DNA from: Nymphaea colorata
Taxonomy: Eukaryota > Streptophyta > Magnoliopsida > Nymphaeales > Nymphaeaceae
Reading direction: 5' to 3'
Length of the DNA: 22,500 bases
NCBI RefSeq assembly: GCF_008831285.2
Contig: NW_022204938.1
Span: forward strand, 1 to 22,500
Position numbers and translations under genes: made by a program. Positions 1 through 9,349 of this stretch are shown here, piece after piece. The notes beneath the pieces are model-generated. The model was not told the DNA's origin. It did not search any database and was given only the letters and a program-made list of their open reading frames with translations. How positions within the stretch are numbered: position 1 is the stretch's first letter; the number at the start of each line of letters is the position of its first letter.

Positions 1-2
1 AA

Positions 3-280
3 ATGGACCAATTGTCAGAAAGTATAGAAGGGCTAAATCAAAGAATGGACCGTATGGAAAGATCCCGTTAATCATGGCCACAACCGAGAAGATAAGGGAA
101 AAAGGACCTTATGAAGAGCCTCACACATCATATCAAGCTCCCAAAGAGCATGCCGCAGCGAGTTTTGGAGGGATTAAAATTGGAAAAGATAATCAAGTTC
201 CACCCAAAACCAATGAAGCTCACATGGGAAATAAAAGACCATGGGAGTTAACATGCAACTTGTTCCAAAACCACTGGTAG
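3..280 (+). CDS. gag: Gag N-terminal part, element 1 (partial, frameshifted)
   Basis: The first 20 or so codons from position 3 read as a charged heptad-like stretch (MDQLSESIEGLNQRMDRME), like the coiled-coil start of plant chromovirus Gag. The matching part of element 2 (15690-15950) is also a charged coil. The frame then moves by -1 at the short A run 58-60 and continues from about 62 as a polar, disordered segment until a TAG at 278-280. Two further one-base shifts near 276-277 (G run) and 288-290 (T run) lead into the main Gag frame. The upstream start of the protein is outside the window. The assignment rests on position and composition, not on a conserved domain. Confidence 0.6.
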   Translation, partial: GPIVRKYRRAKSKNGPYGKIPLIMATTEKIREKGPYEEPHTSYQAPKEHAAASFGGIKIGKDNQVPPKTNEAHMGNKRPWELTCNLFQNHW

Positions 281-287
281 ACAATGA

Positions 288-1961
288 TTTGAAGAAATTT
301 CAGATGAAGATAGTGAGAGAATCGGACAAAGAAGTGAGAAAAAGAGGGGCCAAAGGAACATAGAACCCAGATCCAACATTCGGGTTGACTTTCCTAAGTT
401 TGATGGCAAAAACGCCCAAGATTGGGTGATTAAAGCGGAGCAATACTTTGAGTGCCAAGAAGTTAGGGAAGACAAAAAAATTACAACGGCCATGATCTAC
501 TTTGAAGGGGCAGCTATGAGGTGGTATCGGTCGTACAAGAGGAAAAACCCGGTCATGGTATGGGAAACATTTTCAAATGCATTACTCGCTCGCTTTGGAG
601 TCTCGTCATATACTAACTATCATGTGGAGCTCATCAACATGAAACAAATCACTACCGTGGAGGAGTTTCAAGGTCGATTTGAGGACATGTCATGTATGGT
701 TGGAGATTGGCCCGAACCCGCACTCATAGGTGCATTCATGTCGGGATTGAGAGAGGATATTAGAATTGAGATGCTATCCGAGGAACATGTAGACTTAGAC
801 AGTTGCTTTGCAAGGGCACGAGTTATGGAGGAAAAGCTCCTCAAACGGGCAGCGTATGAGAAATTCTCTAAGACCGGAGGATTCAACCAAAACAAAGGGA
901 ATTTCAACAGGCCTACTCCTAAACCACAGCCACAAGGGTTTCCAAAGAGGGATACACGTCCAGCCGTTAGGGACAATGTTCCGGTTCGTTACATCACCGC
1001 TAAGGAGAGGGATGAAAGGTTCAAAGCCGGGCTATGTGTGTCATGTGAGGAAAAGTGGTTCAAGGGACACAAATGTAAGAGGTTTCAGCTAATGGTGGTT
1101 GTAGAGGATGAGGACGAAGTTGAGGTTTCAATCCCAGTTGAGGAAGAGCAACCAGTAGAACAAGAGTGCCCAACGGAAATTGAGAAGGTGGATGGGGTTC
1201 TTCACTCCATGAGGGACCCAAACCATCCTAAAGCAATGCGTGTTCTTGGAACCATTCAAGGGCACAGAGTCACAATCTTGCTAGATTCGGGAGCAACTCA
1301 TAATTTTATGAGTTTAGAAACGGCCAAGGATAGCGGATGCACATTGGAAGATCAAGCACCACTCACGGTCTTGGTAGGAGATGGAACAAGGCTACCTTGC
1401 GTCCACATTTGCCGAAACATGGATATAACCGTGCAAGGGATCCCATACAAGATAGATGTCTTAGTTCTTCCGATAAAAGGGATGGACCTTGTTCTTGGTG
1501 TTGATTGGTTAGAGACACTTGGGGGAATCTACTGGGATTTCTCCAAAATGAAGATGAGATTTGAGAGGGAAGGAGGAGATCAAGTGACACTCGAAGGAAT
1601 CCAGCCCAACTTGGAACCGAAGGCAGCCATCAAGGCTCTCGTAGCTCAACAGCCAGCCCTCTGGCTGATATCGTTAGCCACTGATGTACCTCCAAAAGGG
1701 ACAGAGACCGAAGTCATTCCCAAGGAAGTTCAGCAAGTATTGGATGGTTTTGAAGATGTCTTTTCTGAACCTAAAGGGTTACCTCCTCCAAGATCATACG
1801 ATCACAGGATCGTCCTATCAAACGGGGCAGAACCGGTAAATGTTAGGCCTTATCGTTATGGGTTTACACAGAAAACGGAGATAGAGAGATTGGTAAAAGA
1901 AATGATTGAAGGGGGAATCATTCGCCCGAGTAGCAGTCCTTCTCCTCTCCTGTTTTGTTAG
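288..1961 (+). CDS. gag-pol: Gag capsid/zinc knuckle, protease and start of RT, element 1
   Basis: One open frame carries the Gag capsid domain (about 385-900; VDFPKFDG, an FEGAAMRWY motif and LLARFG), a basic Q/P-rich linker, and a zinc knuckle at about 1035-1076 spaced C-X2-C-X7-H-X-C. An acidic spacer follows. The aspartic protease has catalytic DSGATHNF with its aspartate at 1284-1286 and a second conserved block, LVLGVDWL, near 1490-1515. The frame reaches the RT N-terminus (DVFSEPKGLPPPRSYDH, then NVRPYRYG and IIRPSSSP). It stops at 1959-1961 after a -1 slip at the T run 1940-1941. Pol continues in the next frame, overlapping slightly. Gag and Pol are one continuous polyprotein in this group, so the slip looks accidental rather than a programmed recoding site. 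Confidence 0.9.
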   Translation, partial: FEEISDEDSERIGQRSEKKRGQRNIEPRSNIRVDFPKFDGKNAQDWVIKAEQYFECQEVREDKKITTAMIYFEGAAMRWYRSYKRKNPVMVWETFSNALLARFGVSSYTNYHVELINMKQITTVEEFQGRFEDMSCMVGDWPEPALIGAFMSGLREDIRIEMLSEEHVDLDSCFARARVMEEKLLKRAAYEKFSKTGGFNQNKGNFNRPTPKPQPQGFPKRDTRPAVRDNVPVRYITAKERDERFKAGLCVSCEEKWFKGHKCKRFQLMVVVEDEDEVEVSIPVEEEQPVEQECPTEIEKVDGVLHSMRDPNHPKAMRVLGTIQGHRVTILLDSGATHNFMSLETAKDSGCTLEDQAPLTVLVGDGTRLPCVHICRNMDITVQGIPYKIDVLVLPIKGMDLVLGVDWLETLGGIYWDFSKMKMRFEREGGDQVTLEGIQPNLEPKAAIKALVAQQPALWLISLATDVPPKGTETEVIPKEVQQVLDGFEDVFSEPKGLPPPRSYDHRIVLSNGAEPVNVRPYRYGFTQKTEIERLVKEMIEGGIIRPSSSPSPLLFC

Positions 1962-4423
1962 TCAAAAAGAAGGATGAAACTTGGAGATTTTGTGTTGATT
2001 ATCGGGCACTTAACGAAGTCACGATTAAGGACCGCCACCCTATACCCGTCATTGACGAACTCCTTGATGAATTGGCGGGCGCTTCCATTTTCTCCAAGCT
2101 TGACTTAAGGGCTGGTTACCATCAGATACGCATGGATAAGCATGACGTACCCAAGACTGCATTTAGAACTCACGATGGGCATTATGAGTTCTTGGTCATG
2201 CCCTTCGGATTAACCAACGCCCCGGCTACATTCCAACGATGTATGAATGATATTTTCAGACCACATCTGAGGGATTTCATTCTAGTTTTCTTCGATGACA
2301 TTCTGGTTTACAGTCGATCATTAGAGCACCACATTGTCCACTTAAGGAAGACACTACAAATTTTGAGGCAGAATGAACTCTTTGCAAAAGCTTCTAAGTG
2401 CAGTTTCGGTCAAGAATCAATCGGCTATTTGGGACACATAGTGTCCAAGGAAGGTGTTAGAGCTGATCCAGAAAAGCTCCATGCCATGGAGCAATGGCCT
2501 TTGCCAAAAGACCCGAGAGGAATGAGAGGATTTCTAGGTCTTACTGGTTACTATCGAAGGTTTATTCAAGGCTATGGATCTATAGCCTCCCCTTTGACGA
2601 AAATGTTGAAGAAAGGGGAGTTCACCTGGACGGATCACTCAAGGGAAGCATTCGTAAAGCTTAAGGCAGCAATGTTAGCCGCGCCCGTGCTAACCTTGCC
2701 AGATTTTTCACTTGATTTCGTGGTGGAGACGGACGCAAGCGACGTTGGTGTTGGGGCTGTCCTCAGCCAAAAGGGCCACCCAATAGCCTACATGTCCAAG
2801 GCTCTCACCCATAGGGCAAAGCCATTATCCACATATGAAAAGGAGTTATTTGCCATCGTGTTGGCCGTGGAGAAATGGAGGCCCTACCTCATCGGGCGCA
2901 AATTCATTGTGAGAACGGATCATAGTAGTTTAAGGTATATGCTCAAACAAAGGGTCTCAACGCCTACTCAACAAAGATGGCTCGCCAAGCTATTGGGTTA
3001 CGATTTTACAATCGAATACAAGAAAGGAACCGAAAACTCGGCGGCTGATTCGTTATCGAGACTTGGAGAGCAATTTCTAACCTTGTCCGTTCTGGAAACC
3101 GATTTGTGGCAGCGATTGGTCATTGAACAAGAGGCTGATGAAGGTTTGAGACTACTTAGAGCATCGGTTCAGCAGAATCCGGGATCAATCCCAAACCATG
3201 GCATGAAGGGGAACGTGCTTTACCGAAAGGGCAAAGCTGTGGTACCAAGCGGTTCCTCCCTCAAAAAGGAGCTCCTATCACACTTTCATTGTTCAACCAC
3301 CGCAGGTCACGAAGGCGTGGCCAAAACGCTTGCAAGGATCAAAACCCAATTTTGGTGGGAAGGTCTAAAAGGAGAAGTCAAAGAGTTTGTGAGGAGTTGT
3401 CAGATTTGCCAAAGGGAAAAGTATGAAGCAACCAAGCCACCCGGGCTGATGCACCCATTGCCAATACCTACAAAACCTTGGGCTGATGTATCAATGGATT
3501 TTATTGATGCAATGCCACGTTCGGAAGGAAAGGAAGCGGTGTTTGTAGTGGTGGACAGATTGACGAAATATGGGCATTTTGCCCCTCTTCCAAGACACTA
3601 CAATGGGCCGTTGGTTGCCGGGATATACCAAGACTATGTCGGCAAACTTCATGGAATGCCGAGCACTGTCGTTTGTGATAGGGATTCGATATTCCTTAGT
3701 GCGTTTTGGCGCGAGTATATGCGCATGGCTGGGACTTCATTGCATTTCAGTACAGCCCACCACCCGCAAACCGATGGGCAAAGCGAGGTGGTGAACAGGA
3801 CACTAGAGACCTATCTGCGTTGTTTCGCGGGGGAACGACCGAACACTTGGGTTCGGTATCTTGCTTGGGCAGAATGGTCCTACAACACTAGTCTCCATTC
3901 CGGGACTAGTATCACTCCCTACGAGGCACTGTATGGGTGTCTTCCTCCACTCATTCCAAACTATGAAGTAGGGACAGCTCAAGATGATGAGGTGGACTGC
4001 ACACTCCGTAATCGGGATGAGATCTTGACAGTTTTGAGGCAGCATATCGTAAGAGCCCAGAATCGAATGAAACAAACATATGATAAAGGCCGCAAAGATC
4101 GAGAGTTCAAGGTTGGGGACATGGCATGGTTGAAGAGGCTACCTATGCGACAAAAATCGTTGCTTGGACAGCCTTATTCCAAACTTTTACCCCGTTATTA
4201 TGGGCCATTCCGGGTCTTGCAAAGAGTTGGCAAAGGAGCCTACAGGTTAGCACTACCACCCACCGCATTAGTCCATCCGGTCTTCCATGTAACTAGACTC
4301 AAGCCGCATTTGGTCAGTTGCCAGAACTTATTGAACCTTTGCCAGATTTTCGGCCTAGACCGTATAGGATACTTCGTCACCGGCACCTGCAGAGAGAGGG
4401 GCGTCAGAGACATGAGGTTTTAG
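1955..4423 (+). CDS. pol: Pol: RT, RNase H and integrase, element 1
   Basis: This 822-codon frame holds most of Pol. RT covers residues 1-175 with FFDD (112-115) as the polymerase motif; a connection segment with GYYRRFI follows. RNase H spans about 255-370, with candidate catalytic acids D260, E297, D322 and D365. Integrase has an HHCC zinc module (H445, H452, C482, C485) and a catalytic triad D515, D575, E611, with exactly 35 residues between the last two. The GPY/F-type module (YYGPFRVLQ) lies near 748-757. No stop interrupts these domains and all key residues are present, so the enzyme set looks intact. The first codon here is not a start: the true frame enters from Gag-PR across the slip at 1940-1941. 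From about residue 787 the frame is wrong, because of a -1 slip at the T run 4318-4319. Confidence 0.95.
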   Translation: MLVKKKDETWRFCVDYRALNEVTIKDRHPIPVIDELLDELAGASIFSKLDLRAGYHQIRMDKHDVPKTAFRTHDGHYEFLVMPFGLTNAPATFQRCMNDIFRPHLRDFILVFFDDILVYSRSLEHHIVHLRKTLQILRQNELFAKASKCSFGQESIGYLGHIVSKEGVRADPEKLHAMEQWPLPKDPRGMRGFLGLTGYYRRFIQGYGSIASPLTKMLKKGEFTWTDHSREAFVKLKAAMLAAPVLTLPDFSLDFVVETDASDVGVGAVLSQKGHPIAYMSKALTHRAKPLSTYEKELFAIVLAVEKWRPYLIGRKFIVRTDHSSLRYMLKQRVSTPTQQRWLAKLLGYDFTIEYKKGTENSAADSLSRLGEQFLTLSVLETDLWQRLVIEQEADEGLRLLRASVQQNPGSIPNHGMKGNVLYRKGKAVVPSGSSLKKELLSHFHCSTTAGHEGVAKTLARIKTQFWWEGLKGEVKEFVRSCQICQREKYEATKPPGLMHPLPIPTKPWADVSMDFIDAMPRSEGKEAVFVVVDRLTKYGHFAPLPRHYNGPLVAGIYQDYVGKLHGMPSTVVCDRDSIFLSAFWREYMRMAGTSLHFSTAHHPQTDGQSEVVNRTLETYLRCFAGERPNTWVRYLAWAEWSYNTSLHSGTSITPYEALYGCLPPLIPNYEVGTAQDDEVDCTLRNRDEILTVLRQHIVRAQNRMKQTYDKGRKDREFKVGDMAWLKRLPMRQKSLLGQPYSKLLPRYYGPFRVLQRVGKGAYRLALPPTALVHPVFHVTRLKPHLVSCQNLLNLCQIFGLDRIGYFVTGTCRERGVRDMRF

Positions 4424-5157
4424 TTGAGTGGGACGGCCCAGATTCAGGTACATCATGGGAGCTATATGACAGGATTGTCCAGGATTTCCCAACTACTAGA
4501 GCTTGGGGACAAGCTCAGTCTCAGCGTGGTGGATCTGATACGGAACTCCCTAGGACTAGGCCGGGACTAGCCTTGATTGCTGCCGAATCCCATCAACTAC
4601 CACAGGCCGATAGCGCTAAGCTTGTCTGCGCGAACCCTTTGTCGCCAGATGGGCATGAGAGACTTGGTAAGGGTGAGACTTGGCCACTGAGTGTAAGGGG
4701 CAGAGAGGCTTTACTAACTGTGAATGGTGCAGCTTGTAGCGCTAATAACGCCACACAAGGCCTAACGTCACACCAGGTAATCGTCGGAGGCATGCCACTG
4801 CCGGCCACAGGCGCAGCACAACTCCGGGGCACGGCCGAGCGCACAGCCGAGGGACATCGCCGACTACCGGGCATCGAGGACGCAGACGGGTGCCGCGCGC
4901 AGGAGAGCGTCGACGCTGGAGGTCACCTGGAGCATTGTGAGGTTGTAGCGAGCGAGGACGCTATCAGAGTGCACAGCGGAAACCTTAGAGAGGCTAACGA
5001 GCGGGCACCACCATCACCACTAGCAGCAGCAGCACTCGGGCGGGTGGCCGATCCTTGTTCCGAGGGTATCACGCACGGAGGTCATTCCAGCGAGGACAGC
5101 ATTTTTCTTAGGGAGGCTAGCCGATGCAGTGAGCTGGAGTTGTCCGGGCCCAGCTGA
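4318..5157 (+). CDS. pol: Pol C-terminus: chromodomain plus long tail, element 1
   Basis: This frame continues Pol after the slip at 4318-4319; it has no start of its own. Residues about 13-58 form the chromodomain (PYRILRHR, then HEVLVEWDG and TSWELYDRI), which in chromoviruses steers integration to marked chromatin. A 14-residue block AWGQAQSQRGGSDT follows at 62-75 and is nearly repeated in element 2. The remaining 200 or so residues are rich in Ala, Gly, Arg, Glu and Ser, with no domain I recognise, and base composition becomes GC-rich from about 4780 to 5060. The tail is about twice as long as in element 2. It could be a true extension or read-through into untranslated DNA before the 3' LTR. 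The chromodomain is confident; the tail as protein is not. Confidence 0.8.
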   Translation: MPELIEPLPDFRPRPYRILRHRHLQREGRQRHEVLVEWDGPDSGTSWELYDRIVQDFPTTRAWGQAQSQRGGSDTELPRTRPGLALIAAESHQLPQADSAKLVCANPLSPDGHERLGKGETWPLSVRGREALLTVNGAACSANNATQGLTSHQVIVGGMPLPATGAAQLRGTAERTAEGHRRLPGIEDADGCRAQESVDAGGHLEHCEVVASEDAIRVHSGNLREANERAPPSPLAAAALGRVADPCSEGITHGGHSSEDSIFLREASRCSELELSGPS

Positions 5158-5369
5158 CCGACCTAGCCACACATGCCCAGTGGACCGAGACTGAGTTGGA
5201 GGAGTTTTCAGCCCCAAGCCGACCATTTCAGGCCGAGACGGAGTGATTACAGCATTACGGGTCAGTCGGAGCGGTTTTGACAGGATCCCGTCTTAGGACC
5301 CGATCCAAATCCAGCGTTTTTAGTAGGAACCGGTTTCATTTTTAGTTATGTTTCAGTTTTGTACCGACC

Positions 5370-5393
5370 CGGTTCGAGACATAGACCGAACCG
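5370..5393 (+). other. Inverted repeat just upstream of the LTR A TATA box
   Basis: CGGTTCG (5370-5376) pairs perfectly with CGAACCG (5387-5393) around a 10-base loop, ending 13 bases before the TATA box. LTR B has a different 7-bp pair at the matching place. It could be a transcription-factor dyad or, because U3 is also copied at the RNA 3' end, an RNA hairpin. Confidence 0.55.
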
Positions 5394-5406
5394 AGTCATG
5401 CTACAC

Positions 5407-5414
5407 TTTAAATA
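5407..5414 (+). promoter_or_regulatory. Probable TATA box of LTR A
   Basis: TTTAAATA sits about 160 bp into the LTR and about 70 bp before a CT-rich leader, the same arrangement as the clearer TATATAAG of LTR B and TATAAATA of LTR D. Transcription would start near 5437-5445. The motif is a weaker match than in the other two LTRs. Confidence 0.5.
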
Positions 5415-6639
5415 GTGTCTTTGTGAAGTTAACCCTAAGTTGTTAATGATTTTTGGACAAAGTTTCTAATAGAAACAGGTTTCTCTTCACCCGCGCGTTT
5501 CTTGCGCCTCCATCTTCTTCTTCCTCCTCATTTCTGTGTGAAGCATCTGAGGTTCTTCTCCAGCCTCCTCAGATTCATCAATGGCGGATTGGCAACCCGA
5601 CATTATCCCACACCCTCCGCTGGTTTTCTCTACTAGGAGGTGAAACGAAGCAAGCAGCCGGCGGGTTGTCTTCTTCATCGTCTACCCGAGCAGAAGCAAA
5701 GGTGAATGCCGTGCGGACTCCTCAGCCACAGGGGTGTCGAGAGGCATCATCCACCATCCGGAAGGCATTCTCCAGCCTTCGCGCAATGCCTACACGGCGG
5801 TGTGAAGATCTGAGATGCATTTGATCGTCCGTTCAGCAGAAATACAGCTAAGTGTGTTTTTCCAGCGTCATTTCCTCTTGTAGTGACTGTAAATCGCCTC
5901 CCCAATTCGTTTGTATGCCGTGGGATCCTTCTGAAATCCGTGAGGATGATCTGAAGAAGGATCGAAGCGAAGGAGGATGGGTTTGGGGGTCGTTTGGAGG
6001 ATGATCGAGCCTCTTTTTGAGCATTCGGTTGAAACAGGCCTACCACAGCCAGTCTCAATCCGAGCTTAAATCGAAGGGTCAATCGGCCATAACTTTTGGG
6101 GGTTTTGATACTGTTCGCTTCCCACCGAACCAAGCTTTCTATAGGAAGTGGAATCGCGTCAATCCGTTCAGTATTGAGTGAGTTACGAGCTTGAGAAGTC
6201 GGAGTAGGTTCTGTCACGCAGTTCCGCCGACCAGTTCCTGTTTCCGGCGACATTTCCGGCGATCCAACCGTTGGATCTTCACGATTCCGGTGCCATTAGA
6301 TTCCCAACATCCCTGAGATCATCTCCACCAACTTTGACGTCGATCGGACTGTAGATGGCGTTTCTGGAGGCGACGGTCTGAATCTGGCGGGAATCGGCGG
6401 CGAGCATCCCTGTTTCTCCGCCACAGGCGGCTGTAACCCAATATTCGCTTAGAACATTGGGAATGCAGCATCACCGGGTGATCTATTGACTTTAGCTTGT
6501 TCCAAATTTAATTATCTGTCGATTGCAAGTGGTTTCATCTCTTGATTTGATCGCATTGAGGCGGAGTGGCGATTTGAAGACCTGTGGCTGTTCTTCTGCA
6601 CGACGGCTCTTCCTGAAACAGGCGACAGAACTACAGCGA

Positions 6640-7025
6640 CTTTGAGGGATCAACGACTGGGGTCTAGACAGCTCAGATTCAGCTCAAATTTGGAGCGTCT
6701 ACTCCTTGGCTAGTGGTCTTGCTACAATCCAAATTTCAGGATTTTTGGAGGTGTCTATGAATTGTTATGATTTTTCCATCGAAGACCTCTCCAGCAGTCC
6801 TGAAGCTGTTCTGCGCCTGATACATTTCTGAACGAAGGACAGAACGTGCGCGATTTTCAGAGCTCAACGACCTGGCCTTAAACTCGTCGGATTTGGCTCA
6901 AACTTGGAGCGTCCACTCCTGAGGATGTCTACTTGTTGCTGACCAAGTTTGGGGATTTTTGGAGACTCCTGTGATTTTATACGAATTTTAGACTGGAGGC
7001 CACTCTCTGCCAGCGCCTGAACCTG
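6640..7025 (+). repeat. Two diverged ~214-bp tandem units in LTR A leader
   Basis: CTCAAATTTGGAGCGTCTACTCC at 6683 recurs as CTCAAACTTGGAGCGTCCACTCC at 6897, with matching flanks (AGCTCA, CAACGACTGG/CAACGACCTGG, GGATTTTTGGAG). The two units adjoin and are clearly diverged. Looser echoes of the same phrases (opposing TTCCGGCGAC and CCGTTGGAT-like stretches) occur upstream at about 6080-6440, suggesting an older, longer array. No protein-coding logic is evident. Confidence 0.7.
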
Positions 7026-8050
7026 TCTTCTTCGTTTTCCAGAACAGAGGCCAAGCCTCGACGCTACCCCGATCTCGTTTTCTTCGATATTGGGGAAACG
7101 AGTATCTCTGGTGATTTCAGCTCCTTGAATCCCTTGTTTTCCTTTGATTATGTCCTGGATTTGATCGTGCTTGCACTTGTTTTGGCGGAGCATACCCCTG
7201 CTGCAACGAGGATGGGCTGCAACCTGTTAGCATAGACTGCAACAGTCCGTGAGCCGCAACCTTGGAGTTGAAGGGTGCTCGTCGACACCAGTTCGACGCC
7301 TGCTTCCCCCTTAACAGCATACAAAGAGGGGTTTAGATCGCATCTTGTGAGGCATTTCATACTTTGGCTCTGTTGTTCGATTACTGTTTTGCTGTAACAG
7401 TAATCCGTGCTTCCCTTGTTGCTGAGGTGAACCGTGAGCCATCAAGCGACCGGTGAGTTGGGGTCGTGGAGCTTGCTGTCCAGCTTGGGCGAGGAGGCAT
7501 TTGCTGAGTACCGAGGCTTAGTTTCTGGTTTTCCAGCCTCGGTGGATAGCTCGGACTAGCTCCGAGGAGGTTTGTACCCTGTCCCACTATAGCACGGGGA
7601 GGGTGTTCTTGCTTACAAACCCGCCTACACGGCGCGCGGCATAGTGAGGTCCTCGGAGGCTCGTTCAGCCGACGACACACCTCCTTGCGGCTTGGCCACC
7701 TAGGGGTTGAGGGTGTGGTTTGTGCGCTTAGGCATGTATGTTTTTGATGAATGCTTGGATGTGAATGTGGTTGAGTGAGGTGAGCGTTTAAGTTGTATCG
7801 TCGCGGTTGTATTAAGCCTTGAGCCCCTTGGCATTCTTGTAGTAGGATTGGCTATTTGGGTTCGGGAAACACTCTTGTAATTCTGTCCTAACTTGGGAAA
7901 TTAAGCCGGGGTTGCTGTCCGGCAGGGAAAGAGTGTAAAGTCTTCTTAATACTTAGCCTATTCGGAGCCTGCCCCAAGAGATCTTGGGAAGGGAGTTCGG
8001 CATTCGGCAGCGAGCTTAGGCAGTCCTAGCCGGGTTCCCACCAGGTGTCA

Positions 8051-8276
<226 letters not shown>

Positions 8277-8284
<8 letters not shown>

Positions 8285-8624
8285 AAAATTGGGCATGTAT
8301 GCGGCCAGCGGGCAGCATGGCCGAAGGACCCTGTGCAAGCCTAACTAGTGGCGTAGGGTGTAGCTGGGCTTGTCGATTACCACCTATCGAGCCTACACCC
8401 TTGTGAACTTGTGAGGCTAAACCGTGGCACGGTTTGGGTTTGGACCTATGTCGACCTTATGAGCAACTCGTTTATGGCTGCAGTGGGCGGAGAGGGAGGA
8501 GCAGCTACGGTCCAAAAGGAGGAGACAAGACTTGGGCGGAGTTGAGACCAAGCCCTTGACCCTAACCCGAAGTGCAGGCGGTTACCTGCACGAGGTCCCC
8601 GCCCTGGGCTCGCAAGGCTCAGGG
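8277..8624. other. Cluster of five short inverted repeats
   Basis: Five inverted repeats follow one another: ATACATGCC/GGCATGTAT (about 8276-8300), AGGGTGTAG/CTACACCCT (8355-8363 and 8393-8401), AAACCGTG/CACGGTTT (8419-8426 and 8428-8435), GTGCAGG/CCTGCAC (8572-8578 and 8585-8591), and CCCTGGGC/GCTCAGGG (8602-8609 and 8617-8624, one mismatch). The stretch has no recognisable gene. The last two lie within or at the start of proposed LTR B, near where U3 begins. A short open stretch at about 8357-8545 ends with a Gly/Glu-rich peptide faintly like the Pol tail of element 2, so part of this may be degenerate 3' internal DNA. Confidence 0.6.
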
Positions 8625-8765
8625 ACTTTTCATTTGCTTTCGTATTGGGTGTTAGGCCCGGTTTTAGCTTTATGCACTTTAAATTCATGTTAGCATTGAG
8701 TTTCGAAGTAGGGACCTAGCAAGGCGGGTTGTGCCTTGCACCAATAGTACTTGGGTCTGGGTAGA

Positions 8766-8794
8766 GAGCCGGATTTGGATTGTAGACCCGGCTC
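8766..8794 (+). other. Inverted repeat just upstream of the LTR B TATA box
   Basis: GAGCCGG and CCGGCTC form a perfect 7-bp pair with a 15-base spacer. The right arm follows TAGAC, as does the right arm in LTR A, but both arms differ in sequence from those of LTR A, so pairing is kept while bases change. Confidence 0.55.
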
Positions 8795-8806
8795 ACACTA
8801 GGAATG

Positions 8807-8814
8807 TATATAAG
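8807..8814 (+). promoter_or_regulatory. TATA box of LTR B
   Basis: TATATAAG is a strong plant TATA match. It lies about 60 bp upstream of a CT-rich stretch that resembles a 5' leader. The inverted repeat GAGCCGG (8766-8772) / CCGGCTC (8788-8794) ends 12 bases before it, mirroring LTR A. Confidence 0.65.
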
Positions 8815-9349
8815 TTTTTGGATCTTGTAGATTGTAAGCAAATTTGGAGTAAAGTGGCCATTTGGGCGTTTTTCATCTCTCTCCTCTCTCGAGGCATCTC
8901 CCTTCTCGTCTCCCACCATGCTCTAGCCGAGAGTTGGTGTCTTCTCCCACCTCGCGTCCTCTACCTCCACGGCGCCTCCTCTTCCACAACACACCTTGAA
9001 GAGCCGCAGTCCTTGGAGACACAGGCATAAGGTGCACGGCTTAGGCGGATCTTCCCCAACGGCGACGGTCCCTCCTTTGTCCACGGTTTATTCCCCCTTC
9101 GTGCAAAGATACAAGTAAGTTCTGGTGCCTTCTTCTCACCCACACAGAAGTTGAGAGGCCGATCTTACGCTGGGAAGATTGAAGACGGCAACGTCTTCAA
9201 TATCGACGGCTTTCAAAGCCACTCTTGAAGAAGTTCGGACGGTGAAGAGGAAGAACGAAGCAAGTTTCCCGCCGTCGGATCTCTCACGTTCTCGGTCGCG
9301 CGCGGCAGGCGGAAGTTCAGAAACAGCCGCCTGTTAAAACAGCCATATC

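Larger units (their letters stand above)
1..8043 (+). mobile_element. Element 1: Ty3/gypsy chromovirus, 5' end outside window
   Basis: This is a long-LTR retrotransposon whose 5' LTR, PBS and first gag codons lie left of the window. Visible in order are Gag with a zinc knuckle, protease (DSG), RT (FFDD), RNase H, integrase (HHCC, D-D-35-E), a GPY/F module and a chromodomain, then a 3' LTR. Integrase after RT defines Ty3/gypsy, and the C-terminal chromodomain defines chromoviruses. The RT and INT wording is closest to the Reina-like branch as I remember it, but the roughly 2.8-kb LTR is long for that branch, so the lineage is tentative. Five one-base frame breaks split the polyprotein. Age cannot be judged because only one LTR is visible. 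The 3' end is taken as the CCCACCA at 8037-8043, which aligns with the CCCTACCA that ends LTR C just before the PBS. Confidence 0.93.
5244..8043 (+). repeat. 3' LTR of element 1 (LTR A)
   Basis: The right end is set by alignment of the last 30 or so bases (CTTAGG ... CCCACCA) with the end of LTR C, which is fixed by the adjacent PBS. The left end is uncertain. I propose the TG at 5244 because it follows a purine stretch (GAGACGGAG) and sits about 160 bp before the TATA box. U3 would be short, followed by a CT-rich transcribed leader (about 5480-5580), a repeat-bearing middle and a conserved U5. U5 landmarks shared with LTRs B and C are GTGTGGTTTGTGCG at 7713-7726 and the GCCGGGGT..CTGTCCGG box at 7905-7922. 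Without its 5' partner the LTR cannot be dated. Reading frames inside it are short and show no domain. Confidence 0.75.

Noticed and set aside
1940-1961. Programmed -1 frameshift between Gag-PR and RT
   Set aside because: The break lies inside RT, no slippery heptamer with downstream structure is evident, and element 2 is uninterrupted at the same place.
5453-5824. Host-like small protein gene in LTR A (123 codons, Ser-rich start)
   Set aside because: It follows the CT-rich leader just after the TATA box, has no domain, and is not conserved in LTRs B, C or D.
8357-8545. Short open frame ending in a Gly/Glu-rich peptide, possibly the Pol tail of a third element
   Set aside because: Similarity to the element 2 tail is limited to low-complexity residues; there is no chromodomain or AWGQA block upstream.
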